Source: Gemmatimonadota bacterium (GTDB lineage: Bacteria; Gemmatimonadota; Gemmatimonadetes; Gemmatimonadales; Gemmatimonadaceae). Taken from it: a stretch of 64,000 nt of DNA. Below, piece by piece: positions 43,785 to 52,938 of the stretch (position 1 is its first letter; the number at the start of each line of letters is the position of its first letter). Position numbers and translations under genes: made by a program. The notes below the pieces were generated by a model. It made no database searches. It saw only the letters and a list, made by a program, of their open reading frames with translations, and had not been told where the DNA came from. The stretch is taken from positions 434,001 through 498,000 of the forward strand of contig JADJAD010000007.1 in NCBI GenBank assembly GCA_016704465.1. Direction: 5' to 3'.

Positions 43785-45149
43785 ATGCCGCGCACCCGAC
43801 CTTCGCTCGTCCACGCGCCCTCCGTCGCGCCCCTGGTCGCGCCCCTGGCCGCACTGCTCCTCGCGTTTCCGATATTCACCGCGCCCCTCGCGGCTCAAGT
43901 CGCCGACGCCCCGGCACTCCACGCCACGATCGATCGCCGCGCCGCCGAGCTCGAGGCGAAGGTCGTCGCCTGGCGGCGCGACATTCACCAGCACCCGGAA
44001 CTCTCTTTTCAGGAAGTCCGAACGGCCAAGCTGGTCGCCGATCACCTGCGTGCGCTCGGGCTCGAGGTGAGCACCGGCGTGGGCGGCCACGGCGTCGTCG
44101 GGCTGCTCAAGGGTGGCAAGCCGGGTCCGGTCGTCGCACTGCGCGCCGACATGGACGCGCTCCCGGTCACCGAAGTCGTTGACCTGCCATTCAAGAGCGC
44201 GGTGCGCGCGGTATACAACGGGCAGGAAACCGGTGTCATGCACGCCTGCGGCCACGACAATCACGTCGCCATCCTCATGGGGACCGCCGAACTCCTGGCC
44301 GGCATGAAGGCTTCGCTCCCCGGCACGGTGAAGTTCATCTTCCAGCCGGCCGAAGAAGGGCCGCCGGTCGGCGGCGCTGGGCCCATGATCGAGGCGGGCG
44401 TACTCGAGAACCCGAAGGTGGACGCCATCTTCGGCCTGCACGTGGGCCCGGGACCGCTTGGGACCGTGGGATGGAGGGGCGGGGCGACCGCGGCCGCCGC
44501 AGACCAGTTCCGCATCGTCGTGCGCGGCAAGCAGACACACGGCGCCTATCCATCGGCCGGCATCGACCCGATCGTCATCGGCTCACAGATCGTGCTCGGG
44601 CTGCAGACAATCATCAGCAGGCAGTCCAACCTGATCACGGCACCCGCCGTCCTGACGGTGGGCGCCTTTCATGCCGGACTCCGGGAGAACATCATCCCCG
44701 ATAGCGCCTGGATGATAGGCACCGTGCGCACGCTCGATGCGGGCATGCGTACCGACATTCTGGACCGTCTGAAGCGCACCGCCGAATCGATCGCCCAGAG
44801 CGCAGGGGCCAGTGCCGAGGTGCACATCGAACGCGGCTATCCGGTGACGATGAACGACGCCCCGTTGGCGCTCCGCATGATGCCGTCGTTGCAACGGGTA
44901 GTTGGCGCTGCGCAGCTCTTCGAATCCCAGCCGGGTACCGCCGGCGAGGACTTCTCGCGCTACGCAGAAAAGGTCCCGGGCTTCTTCTTTGGCCTCGGCG
45001 TCGCGCCCAAGGGGAGCGATCCGCGCACGGTTGCCCCCAATCACTCGCCCCTCTTCGTCGCCGACGAGGCGGCGCTCCCCATCGGGGTGCGCCTCATGGC
45101 GAGCGTGGCAGTGGACTACCTGATCGGGGAAACACGGGTACAGCCGTAA
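43785..45149 (+). CDS. M20 family metallo-amidohydrolase, secreted
   Basis: 454 aa from the ATG at 43785, with a hydrophobic signal ending PLAAQVADAP. Di-metal site residues: MHACGHDNH (Cys/His pair), QPAEEGP (Glu-Glu), the distant GTAGEDFSRY and NHSPLF (His). The dimerisation insert contains the GKQTHGAYPSAGIDP block. HACGHD is typical of IAA-Leu/N-acyl amino-acid and hippurate hydrolases. Export is unusual for that subgroup and suggests action on peptides or acyl-amino acids outside the cytoplasm. Confidence 0.93.
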   Translation: MPRTRPSLVHAPSVAPLVAPLAALLLAFPIFTAPLAAQVADAPALHATIDRRAAELEAKVVAWRRDIHQHPELSFQEVRTAKLVADHLRALGLEVSTGVGGHGVVGLLKGGKPGPVVALRADMDALPVTEVVDLPFKSAVRAVYNGQETGVMHACGHDNHVAILMGTAELLAGMKASLPGTVKFIFQPAEEGPPVGGAGPMIEAGVLENPKVDAIFGLHVGPGPLGTVGWRGGATAAAADQFRIVVRGKQTHGAYPSAGIDPIVIGSQIVLGLQTIISRQSNLITAPAVLTVGAFHAGLRENIIPDSAWMIGTVRTLDAGMRTDILDRLKRTAESIAQSAGASAEVHIERGYPVTMNDAPLALRMMPSLQRVVGAAQLFESQPGTAGEDFSRYAEKVPGFFFGLGVAPKGSDPRTVAPNHSPLFVADEAALPIGVRLMASVAVDYLIGETRVQP

Positions 45150-45219
45150 CGGCGCGCAGTGCACACGCGCAGCAAACAGCACCCGCCATCGGCGTTCGAG
45201 CGACGCGGCTCCGGCAGGC

Positions 45220-46191
45220 CTACTCCGACGCCGCCCGCTCCCGCTCAACGCGTCGCGTCCGCATCCACGACGCCACCACACCGGCGACGAGGATCATGAC
45301 CACCATCCCCAGCAGCCAGAAGTTGAAGTTCGGCCCCAGGTAGTCCTTCAGCAGGTCCGCCACCAGCATCTTGATCCCGACCAGTCCGAGGATCGCGGCG
45401 AGCGACACCTTCAGGTAGTGGAACTTCTCGATCGCTCCGGCCAGCGCGAAATACAGCGAGCGCAGCCCGAGTATGGCGAACACGTTGCTGGTGAAGACGA
45501 GGAACGGATCGGTGGTGATCGCGAAGATCGCCGGGATCGAGTCCACGGCGAAGATCAGGTCGGTCGTCTCCACGAGGACCAGCGCCACCGCCAGCGGCGT
45601 GAGGATCCACTTCCCCTGCTCCTTGATGGCGAAGTGTTGCTCGTGATACGTCGGCGTGATCGGAAATGCCTTCCGCACCTGCCGCACCACGAATCCGTCG
45701 CCGGGCGTCTCCTCGTCGTGCCGCATGGTCAGCATCTTGATCGCCGTGTAGACCAGGAAGATGCCGAACAGGTACAGGATCCAGTGATAGCGTGCGATGA
45801 GCGAAGCTCCCACGAGGATCATGGCGCCACGCATCACGAGCGCGCCGAGGATTCCCCAGAACAGCACGCGGTGCTGATACTGCGGTGGCACCCGGAGGTA
45901 TTGGAAGATCAACGCAATGACAAAGACGTTGTCCGCGCTGAGCGACAACTCGATCATGTAGCCGGTGAAGAACTTGAGGGCCGCCAGGCGCCCGTCGTTC
46001 ACCAAGCCGTCGAGCTTGTCGACCTCCGTGCCAAGCCCCAGCAGCTGGTGTTCGTACAGCGCGTAGACCACGCCGTTGAAGCACAGCGCCAGGAAGGCCA
46101 GGACCGCCGTGAAGCGCAGCGCTTCGCGGATCGTCACGACGTGGGCCTTCCTGTTCAGGAGTCCCAGATCGATGGCCAGCACGAGGAGCAC
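45220..46191 (-). CDS. TerC/Alx family integral membrane protein (true start unclear)
   Basis: 323 aa from the GTG at 46191, about 8-9 TM helices. Membrane acidic motifs SLSADNVFVIALIF and VETTDLIFAVDSIPAIFA are the TerC hallmark, linked to Mn2+ export in several bacteria. Family similarity extends further upstream: in the same frame NPEIWAWGGFLAFVLLVLAID aligns with TM1, yet between the in-frame TAA (46260-46258) and 46191 there is no ATG, GTG or TTG. Options are initiation at ATC 46233, a truncated start at 46191, or readthrough of the TAA that ends the upstream ABC-F gene in the same frame. Confidence 0.88.
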   Translation of the reverse strand: MLLVLAIDLGLLNRKAHVVTIREALRFTAVLAFLALCFNGVVYALYEHQLLGLGTEVDKLDGLVNDGRLAALKFFTGYMIELSLSADNVFVIALIFQYLRVPPQYQHRVLFWGILGALVMRGAMILVGASLIARYHWILYLFGIFLVYTAIKMLTMRHDEETPGDGFVVRQVRKAFPITPTYHEQHFAIKEQGKWILTPLAVALVLVETTDLIFAVDSIPAIFAITTDPFLVFTSNVFAILGLRSLYFALAGAIEKFHYLKVSLAAILGLVGIKMLVADLLKDYLGPNFNFWLLGMVVMILVAGVVASWMRTRRVERERAASE

Positions 46192-46257
46192 GAAGGCGAG
46201 AAATCCGCCCCAGGCCCAGATTTCGGGATTGATAGAGGTAGCCCTGACGTCGTCGGT

Positions 46258-48207
46258 TTAGGTGGCGTCGAGCGACTCGGAGGCGGCCAATGCCGACTCC
46301 CACGTCGCCATCGCGGTCGCCAGCTCCTGCTTTACCTGCGCTAACTCCCGAGACATCGCGGTCGCGCGCGCGCGCCCGTTCGGGCTTGCAAAGATCTCCG
46401 GGTCGGCGATAGCCGCATCCAGCGACGCCACCTTCTGTTCCAGCTCAGTCACCCGCGACTCGGCGCGCTCGGCGTTGCGTCGGATGTCCCGCGCGTTGCC
46501 GCGCGACTTCGAGTCGCGCTCGGTGCGCTTCTTCGCCGCCGCCTTGTCCTGCGCCCGCCGTTCCGCGGCCGCCGCCGCCACACGCGTCGCCTGCTCCTTC
46601 TCCTCGCGCTCGCGCACTTCCTCGAACTCGGCAAAGTCGCCGTCGAACACCCGGATCTTGCCGTCACGCAGCTCCCACACCCGCGTCACGAGCTTTCGCA
46701 GCAACTCACGGTCGTGGCTCACGAGGACCACCGTCCCGGCAAAGCGCTCGATCGCGTCTTCCAGCTGCTCGATCGACTCCACGTCGAGGTGGTTGGTCGG
46801 CTCGTCGAACACCAGCAGGTTCGCCCCCTCCAGCATCATCATCGCCAAGGCCACCCGCGCCAGTTCGCCACCCGAGAGCGACGACGCCGACCGCATGACT
46901 TCATCGCCCGAGAACTGCACCATCCCCAGGTGCCCCTGGATCGCTCCGCGCTCCCACATCGGACGCATGTCGCCGATGATGTTGTACAACGACTTGGTGC
47001 GCGGCACGTTGGCGAAGTCCTGGCGATACATCGTCGCCTTCACCCCGCCGCCCATCCGGATCTCTCCACCCGCAAGCTCGCGCTCGCCGAACAGTGCCTT
47101 GAGCAAGGTCGACTTCCCCGTGCCGTTGGGGCCGATCAACCCCACCACGTCCCCACGACGCACCCACTCCGTGAAGTCGTGGAGCAGCGTCCGCTCGCCG
47201 ATCTGGACCTTGGCGTGCTCGAAGATCGCCACCAGGTCGCCGCCTCGATCGCCCGGAAGAAAGCGAACCGCCATCGCCGAGTCGTCGTCGGGAGGCGGAC
47301 TAAGCCTCGGCAGCCACTCCAGGCGCTTGCGACGCCCCTTGGCCTGCTTCGTGTTCTGCCCGGCGATGTTGCGCCGGACATAATCCTCCTCCTTCGCGAT
47401 CGCCTTGGACTGCTTGTCGAAGGCCCGCGTCTGGCTCAAGCGCCGCTCCGCGCGCTGCCGCACAAAGTGCGAATAGCCGCCGTCGTACGGCACCGCGGTC
47501 TGGTCCTCCAGGTGCAACACGTGGTTCACCACGCGATCCAGGAAGGCCCGGTCGTGCGAGATCACGAGAATCGTCTCGTCCGTCTCGCGCAGGTACTCCT
47601 CGAGCCAGCGCGTTGTCTCGAGGTCCAGATGGTTCGTCGGCTCGTCCAGGAGCATCACGTCCGCCGGAATCACCAGCTGCCGCGCCAGCGCCACGCGCCC
47701 GCGCTCCCCACCACTCAGGTGCGTCAGCGCCTCGCTCTTGGCCCCCACCGCGTCGAACCCCAATCCCTGCAGCACCGCATCTACGCGGGACACGTATGTG
47801 TACCCGCCCTCGTGCTCGAACCGCTCCAGGTCGTGTGCGTACCGGTTGAGCTGCTGCTCAGTGACGTGCTCGCCAGCGTGCGCCAAGGCGTCGGCCTGGC
47901 GCGCGAGGTCCGCCTCCAAGCCGATCAGCTCCCGAAAGGCATCGGCCACTGCTCCCCAGACCGTCGTAACCCCGGGGAATTCACGATGCTGGTCGAGCAC
48001 CGCAAAACGCAGGTTCGGCGTCTTCGCCATCGTCCCCACTGACGGCTGCATCGCGGCCGTCAGCAGCCGAAACAGCGTCGTCTTACCCGCACCATTCCGG
48101 CCAATAACCCCCCACTTCTCCCCAGCCGCCACCGTAAACGTGACATCCCGGAGGATCGTCGTCGCCCCGAAGGACACGCCAACGCCGTTAAAGGAGAACT
48201 GGGTCAT
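46258..48207 (-). CDS. ABC-F family ATPase
   Basis: 649 aa, soluble tandem ABC protein. Domain 1: GRNGAGKTT, LSGGERGRVALARQL, LLDEPTNHLDL. Domain 2: GPNGTGKST, LSGGELARVALAMMM, FDEPTNHLDV. A linker of about 80 residues between domains (AFDKQSKAIAKEEDYVRRNIAG) and a C-terminal Lys/Glu/Arg-rich coiled coil follow. Second ABC-F in the window, of a different subgroup from the one at 38362. Likely ribosome-associated translation factor; antibiotic-resistance function cannot be inferred. Its stop is followed in frame by terC. Confidence 0.93.
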   Translation of the reverse strand: MTQFSFNGVGVSFGATTILRDVTFTVAAGEKWGVIGRNGAGKTTLFRLLTAAMQPSVGTMAKTPNLRFAVLDQHREFPGVTTVWGAVADAFRELIGLEADLARQADALAHAGEHVTEQQLNRYAHDLERFEHEGGYTYVSRVDAVLQGLGFDAVGAKSEALTHLSGGERGRVALARQLVIPADVMLLDEPTNHLDLETTRWLEEYLRETDETILVISHDRAFLDRVVNHVLHLEDQTAVPYDGGYSHFVRQRAERRLSQTRAFDKQSKAIAKEEDYVRRNIAGQNTKQAKGRRKRLEWLPRLSPPPDDDSAMAVRFLPGDRGGDLVAIFEHAKVQIGERTLLHDFTEWVRRGDVVGLIGPNGTGKSTLLKALFGERELAGGEIRMGGGVKATMYRQDFANVPRTKSLYNIIGDMRPMWERGAIQGHLGMVQFSGDEVMRSASSLSGGELARVALAMMMLEGANLLVFDEPTNHLDVESIEQLEDAIERFAGTVVLVSHDRELLRKLVTRVWELRDGKIRVFDGDFAEFEEVREREEKEQATRVAAAAAERRAQDKAAAKKRTERDSKSRGNARDIRRNAERAESRVTELEQKVASLDAAIADPEIFASPNGRARATAMSRELAQVKQELATAMATWESALAASESLDAT

Positions 48208-48255
48208 GCGACGCCGGCACGAGCGGCAACCGCCCGCTCATGGCGCCCCCCCAAC

Positions 48256-48283
48256 TCCCGTCTCCCGTCCCCCGTCCCCCGTC
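48256..48283 (-). repeat. GACGGGR heptamer array, 4 units (G-rich on -)
   Basis: Inverted orientation (TCCCGTC, TCCCGTC, CCCCGTC, CCCCGTC on +). On the minus strand it begins 6 nt after the stop of the ArsC/Spx-like gene and lies before the ABC-F gene. Follows the same 'just after a stop, G-rich in the transcript' rule as the other arrays. Confidence 0.9.
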
Positions 48284-48289
48284 CGCAAT

Positions 48290-48640
48290 TCACGCGTCTT
48301 TCCATTCCTTCCACGTATCCTCAGCAAGTCCAATCGTCAGCTTGTGCTGCCAGCGTACCATCGGCACGCGCAGCAGCAACGGCTCATCCGCCAGCTTCTC
48401 CATCCAGCGGTCGTCCGAGTAGCGCGCGGGCCCCAAACCAAGCTCCAGGAACCGCTTCGACTGACGGTCCAGCAGCGCCTCGACCCCGAACTTCTGGGCG
48501 AATCGACGCAGCTCGCCCAGGGCCGCCGCCCGTTCGTTCAGGTCGACGAAGTGCGTCCTGATCCGCCGCTCGGCGAAGAAGCGCAGTGCCTTCCGCGTCT
48601 CGGCACTCTTCTTCGTGCCGAAGATTTGTACTTCCATCAT
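48290..48640 (-). CDS. ArsC/Spx-like thioredoxin-fold protein lacking the active Cys
   Basis: 116 aa from ATG 48640 (a second ATG follows directly). MMEVQIFGTKKSAETRKALRFF aligns with ArsC-related proteins that have FGTKKC...T(R/K)KA; here the catalytic Cys is Ser12 (AGT). The rest of the fold is kept: HFVDLNERAAALGELRRF, LLLRVPMVRWQHKLTIGL with the conserved cis-Pro region, and a basic C-terminus. Arsenate reductase activity is not expected. Spx-type binding to RNA polymerase is possible but undemonstrated. Confidence 0.85.
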   Translation of the reverse strand: MMEVQIFGTKKSAETRKALRFFAERRIRTHFVDLNERAAALGELRRFAQKFGVEALLDRQSKRFLELGLGPARYSDDRWMEKLADEPLLLRVPMVRWQHKLTIGLAEDTWKEWKDA

Positions 48641-49028
48641 GCAGAGGAGTCTAACAGGGCCACGCGCCGCTCCTCTAGCCAGCAACGCATGAGCGAAGTC
48701 CCGTCCGCCGTGTATTTCGGCCCCCCCTCCGTCGAACGACGAAGCGTTCGATTCCCATCCCGTTCATGCCGGGGTGAAGTCGCCCCACAGCACAGTGTTC
48801 TCGCACACGACCCGGATATACTTGACCGTCGGGTCCTCGCTGGATCGAGGTTCGGAACGCCCGCACCATGCATCGGCCTTCATCAGACGTCGTCGCGCGT
48901 CCCCAACTCGATTGCAAAACGGTAACGCACATGACCCAGCCCGGATGCCTTCCATCCCGCGCGTCGCCGCATCGTCTACTCCTGTCTGCTCCTGTCCGCT
49001 CCTGTCCGCTCCTAGTCCAGCTCTCCTC
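48641..49028. other. 388-bp intergenic region, no gene recognised
   Basis: Lies between the divergent ArsC-like gene and the YheT-like gene. Reading frames run through it in both directions but show no recognisable protein. It contains the 10-bp tandem repeat at 48971-49020. No convincing promoter was found by eye. Confidence 0.6.
48971..49020. repeat. 10-bp tandem repeat, 3 good units plus degenerate ends
   Basis: CCTGTCTGCT, CCTGTCCGCT, CCTGTCCGCT at 48981-49010, flanked by degraded copies. It ends 9 nt before the probable GTG start of the YheT-like gene, so copy number could affect its initiation region. Confidence 0.85.
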
Positions 49029-50084
49029 GTGACCTCGCCACGTGGTGCCATCTCGCTCTCCACGCCGTTCCGCCCGGCGTGGTGGCTGTCCAATCCCCAT
49101 CTCAGCACCATGTGGGGAAAGTTCTTCCGCGCTCCCCCACCGGTCGAGACGCAAGTCGAGCGCTGGGATACCCCGGACGGCGATCGGCTCGACATCGTGC
49201 GCACCGAGGGCACACCGCACGACGCCCACGCGCCGACCTTCCTGCTCCTGCATGGCCTCGAAGGCTCCATGCGCTCGCACTACACCGCTGGAACCTTGCA
49301 CGCGGCGCAGCAGCAGGGATGGCAGTCCAACCTGCTCCTCTTCCGCACCTGCAACGGGAAGCTGAACGACGCCCCTCGTACCTACCACTCGGGCGAGACG
49401 GCGGACCTCGACTGCGTTGTCGATCGTCTGCTGGCGGACCGTCCCCTCGCACCACTCATCGTCGCTGGCGTCTCGCTGGGGGCAAACGTCCTGCTCAAGT
49501 GGCTGGGCGAACAGGGCGATGCTGCGCGCGCGCGTGTGACCGCAGCCACCGCCGTGTCAGCGCCGTTCGACCTGGCGCTGTCCAGCGCCCACCTCGACCG
49601 CGGCTTCTCGCGCCTCTACGTCTGGAACTTCCTCGCGTCGCTGAAGGCCAAGGCCCTCGCCAAGATCGCCCAGTACCCCGGCCTCGCCGATCCCGAACGC
49701 GTCAAGGCGGCGGACACACTCTGGGCATTCGACGACGCTTTCACCGCTGTCGTGCACGGCTTCGTCGATGCGGCCGACTACTACTACCGCTCGTCGTCGA
49801 TCCGGTACCTGCACCAGATCCGCGTTCCCACGCTCCTGCTCAGTGCCCGTGACGATCCCTTTCATCCGCCGCACATCCTCGACGAGGTCGCGCGCCTTGC
49901 GGCGATGAACCCCCACTTGCATCTGGAGTTCACCCGCCGAGGCGGACACGTCGGATTCGTGGAGGGAGTAACCCCCGCTCGTGCCGAGTACTACATGGAA
50001 CGGCGCATCGTCGACTTCGGCGCCGCGCAGCTCGACAGGCGAGCAGCACTCCGCCCCATGGAAGCCCCCGCCTCGCCGGGTTAG
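49029..50084 (+). CDS. YheT family alpha/beta-hydrolase
   Basis: 351 aa from the GTG at 49029; the frame stays open 85 codons upstream through low-complexity repeat sequence. FRPAWWLSNPHLSTMWGKFFR is the family N-terminus. Oxyanion HGLEGS; nucleophile Ser149 in GVSLGANVLLKWLGE; acid Asp in ARDDPFHP; His in RGGHVGFVEG: a complete triad. Family members are poorly characterised carboxylesterases. Cytoplasmic. Confidence 0.9.
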   Translation: MTSPRGAISLSTPFRPAWWLSNPHLSTMWGKFFRAPPPVETQVERWDTPDGDRLDIVRTEGTPHDAHAPTFLLLHGLEGSMRSHYTAGTLHAAQQQGWQSNLLLFRTCNGKLNDAPRTYHSGETADLDCVVDRLLADRPLAPLIVAGVSLGANVLLKWLGEQGDAARARVTAATAVSAPFDLALSSAHLDRGFSRLYVWNFLASLKAKALAKIAQYPGLADPERVKAADTLWAFDDAFTAVVHGFVDAADYYYRSSSIRYLHQIRVPTLLLSARDDPFHPPHILDEVARLAAMNPHLHLEFTRRGGHVGFVEGVTPARAEYYMERRIVDFGAAQLDRRAALRPMEAPASPG

Positions 50085-50126
50085 CATCTTCCGCTCCGTT
50101 CGCTCCGTCCTTCCGCCGTCAAACTT

Positions 50127-50423
50127 GTGTCGGATGCCGCGCTGTTCGTCCTGATCTTCGGGGGCTTCGCTGTCCTCCGAATCGTTGCGGCTACCGTCGC
50201 CTTCCTCTTCATCCTGCCACGAGGCGATCGCTGTCCGAACTGCGATCGCCCGACCCTGCGCGTCGAGTCGATCCTCTTCGACCGCCTCCTCCCATGGTTT
50301 CGCAAGAGCTGGTGCCTCACCTGCGGCTGGCACGGACTCCTGCGATGCGGCCCGCTCTCGGAGTCCACGCCAAGCAAGCAGTACACCGGGGGAGGCGTTA
50401 GGCCACGTCGCCGCGGCCCATGA
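50127..50423 (+). CDS. Small membrane protein with CxxC zinc-ribbon-like motifs
   Basis: 98 aa, GTG start (SDAALFVLIFGG). One TM helix (about 4-30) followed by a compact domain with CPNC and CLTCGWHG, two CxxC pairs that could bind zinc. Tail RPRRRGP is basic. I do not recognise a named family. Its last 26 bp overlap the convergent gene at 50398-50694. Confidence 0.65.
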   Translation: MSDAALFVLIFGGFAVLRIVAATVAFLFILPRGDRCPNCDRPTLRVESILFDRLLPWFRKSWCLTCGWHGLLRCGPLSESTPSKQYTGGGVRPRRRGP

Positions 50424-50694
50424 CGAAGACCGACAACCAGTCCGGCCAGTTTCCGGTCAGCTCGAAGAAATCCTCGAAATAGGTCAACCCCGCGTCCTCG
50501 AGGTCGGCGATGAGGTCCTGCATCCCGTCGTCTTCGGGAATCGGGCCGATGCAGACCAATGTCCCCTCCACGCGGAATTCATCGGCCGTCAGCCCCAGTC
50601 GCGCATCGATTGCAGCGCGCGTGACGCCGCTGCGCTCGAAGGCTTCCCTGAGAATGACGAGGGCCGGGCGACCGGCGGGGAGTGAGAGCGGCAT
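50398..50694 (-). CDS. Hypothetical small acidic protein
   Basis: 98 aa from the ATG at 50694 (the frame is open further upstream, but that sequence is Pro/Gly-rich and random-looking). Acidic C-terminal half: GPIPEDDGMQDLIADLEDAGLTYFEDFFELTGNWPDWLSVFV. No motif recognised. Coding is supported by the ordered, non-repetitive composition; function unknown. Confidence 0.6.
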   Translation of the reverse strand: MPLSLPAGRPALVILREAFERSGVTRAAIDARLGLTADEFRVEGTLVCIGPIPEDDGMQDLIADLEDAGLTYFEDFFELTGNWPDWLSVFVMGRGDVA

Positions 50695-50941
50695 CGGGAA
50701 GCTGGGATCGGGTCGCGGAACGGCTCGGACCGGCCCCGGGACTCGTCCCGGTGAACCCGCCCCGAGAACCGGCCCGGCGGGGCCAGTCACATGCCCGTCA
50801 CTCTACAGGTTCTCTCACAAATTGTCGACGGACGCACGCCGACCTATGGCGTCGGCGCGCCGGGCCACTGCTTGTGAGATGGCGTGTTCTGCCGGCGCCG
50901 GGTTGGGTGCACACCAGCGCCGACGTTAGCTTGCCGGTCCT

Positions 50942-52876
50942 ATGTCGGCCAACGAGCAGGACTTCGACGTTCTCGTGGTGGGTGCAGGTCACGCTGGCAC
51001 CGAGGCGGCCGTAGCCGCCGCCCGATGTGGCGCCACGGTCGGCCTGATCACGAGTGCCCTCGAGACCATCGGCCAGATGTCGTGCAATCCGGCCATTGGC
51101 GGAGTGGCCAAGGGCACGGTGGTCCGGGAAGTGGACGCGCTGGGCGGAATCATGGCCCGCGCCACCGACCTTGCCATGCTCCAGTTCCGCATGCTCAACC
51201 GCGGCAAGGGCGCGGCGGTCTGGGCTCCTCGCGCGCAATGCGACCGAGGGCTGTACCGCCGAGCAGTGCGGACCCTGCTCGAGCACCACGCGGGAATCCA
51301 GACCGTTCAGGGCACCGTCGCCCGCCTGATGATGGACGCTGACGGCCGCTCGGTGCACGGCGTCGAGACGCTGGAAGGACGCCGGTTCGGCGCCCGGGCT
51401 GTCATCATCACCGCCGGCACCTTTCTGCGCGGCCGAATCCACATCGGCACCGACACCCGCATTGCCGGCGGTCGAGCAGGGGAGGGAGCCACGCTCGACC
51501 TCGCCGAGCAGCTGGAGCGCGCAGGACTGGAGGTCGCTCGCTTCAAGACCGGCACACCACCTCGCATCGACGGGCGCAGCGTTGACTATTCGGCGCTGCA
51601 GGTTCAGGAGAGCGAAGTAGAGCAGTTTGATTACACCTGGTCTCACTTTTGGGCGACACCACGGCGACATAAAAGCGCAACTCGACACCCAGATCAACTG
51701 CCGTGCTGGATCACCTACCTCGGAGAGCCCGGCAAGAAGATCATCGAACAAAACATCGGTCGGTCGGCGATGTACGGCGGGGCGATCGCCTCACGCGGCC
51801 CCCGCTATTGCCCATCGGTCGAGGACAAGATCGTGAAGTTTCCCGCCGCCGAGCGGCACCAGATCTTCCTCGAGCCCGAAGGACACGACACCGCGGAGTT
51901 GTACGTGAACGGCCTCTCGACCTCGCTTCCGGCACCGGTCCAGCTCGACATCCTTCGCACCATTCCCGGCCTCGAACAGGTGCGCATGACGCGCGCCGGC
52001 TATGCCATCGAGTACGACTATTTCCCCCCGACGCAGCTCGACTCAACGCTGCAGGTCAAGGCAATCCAAGGGCTCTATTTCGCCGGGCAGATCAACGGAA
52101 CCACCGGGTACGAAGAGGCTGCCGGACAGGGTGTGGTCGCCGGCCTCAATGCCGCCTGCGCCGTTGCGGGGCGCGCGCCCGTGCTCCTCGGACGCGAGAC
52201 GTCCTACATCGGGGTGCTTGTTGACGACCTGGTACAGCGTGGGGTCGACGAGCCCTATCGCCTGTTCACCTCACGCTCAGAGTTCCGGCTCACCGTGCGC
52301 CAGGATAATGCCCTCCGTCGGCTCGCGCCGATCGGCCGCACCCTCGGGTTGTTCACCCCCGACGAGGAGGTGCTCATCGAGACCCGGCTCGGCGACGAGG
52401 ATACCGCCATGCGTCTCGCACTCGAGTGCAGCATTCGCCCCGAACAGGTGAACGCTCGGCTGGCCGAAATGGGGAGCGCGGTCATTCCGCACTCCGTGAA
52501 GGTGGTCGAGCTCGCGCGGCGACAGCACGTCGAGTTGCGCGAGCTCTTCTCCTTGGCCGGCGTGGGACGCGAGCTGGCCCTCGACGCCATTATCACCACC
52601 GAGCTGCAGATCAAGTACGCCGGCTACTTCGACCGGGAACGCGTGCAGGCCGACAAGATGCGCCGCATGGGGCACTTCGTCCTCGAAGTGGACCTCCCGT
52701 ACGACTCCATGCAGTCGGTCTCCTTCGAGGCGCGGCAGAAATTCGCCGCGCAGCGCCCCCGCTCCCTTGCCCAGGCGTCGCGCATTCCGGGCGTCTCACC
52801 CAACGACCTGCAGAATCTCGTTCTCGAGGTCGAACGCCATCGACGCGTTGCGGCGGCCGGCGGCCCTGCGTCTTGA
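50942..52876 (+). CDS. mnmG: tRNA uridine 5-carboxymethylaminomethyl modification enzyme, FAD subunit
   Basis: MnmG/GidA: with MnmE (not in the window) installs cmnm5/nm5 on U34 of tRNAs. 644 aa. DVLVVGAGHAGTEAAVAAARCG is the FAD Rossmann motif; SCNPAIGGVAKG carries the catalytic Cys; GTFLRGRIHIG and GLYFAGQINGTTGYEEAAGQG are further signatures; the C-terminal helical MnmE/tRNA-binding domain is present. Often close to the origin with rsmG, parA and parB; rsmG is not adjacent here. Confidence 0.97.
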   Translation: MSANEQDFDVLVVGAGHAGTEAAVAAARCGATVGLITSALETIGQMSCNPAIGGVAKGTVVREVDALGGIMARATDLAMLQFRMLNRGKGAAVWAPRAQCDRGLYRRAVRTLLEHHAGIQTVQGTVARLMMDADGRSVHGVETLEGRRFGARAVIITAGTFLRGRIHIGTDTRIAGGRAGEGATLDLAEQLERAGLEVARFKTGTPPRIDGRSVDYSALQVQESEVEQFDYTWSHFWATPRRHKSATRHPDQLPCWITYLGEPGKKIIEQNIGRSAMYGGAIASRGPRYCPSVEDKIVKFPAAERHQIFLEPEGHDTAELYVNGLSTSLPAPVQLDILRTIPGLEQVRMTRAGYAIEYDYFPPTQLDSTLQVKAIQGLYFAGQINGTTGYEEAAGQGVVAGLNAACAVAGRAPVLLGRETSYIGVLVDDLVQRGVDEPYRLFTSRSEFRLTVRQDNALRRLAPIGRTLGLFTPDEEVLIETRLGDEDTAMRLALECSIRPEQVNARLAEMGSAVIPHSVKVVELARRQHVELRELFSLAGVGRELALDAIITTELQIKYAGYFDRERVQADKMRRMGHFVLEVDLPYDSMQSVSFEARQKFAAQRPRSLAQASRIPGVSPNDLQNLVLEVERHRRVAAAGGPAS

Positions 52877-52938
52877 AGCAGCGCCCGTAGGTCGGGCGAC
52901 GTGATGCACCTGCCCGTGAGCCGGGCGACTACGCGCCC

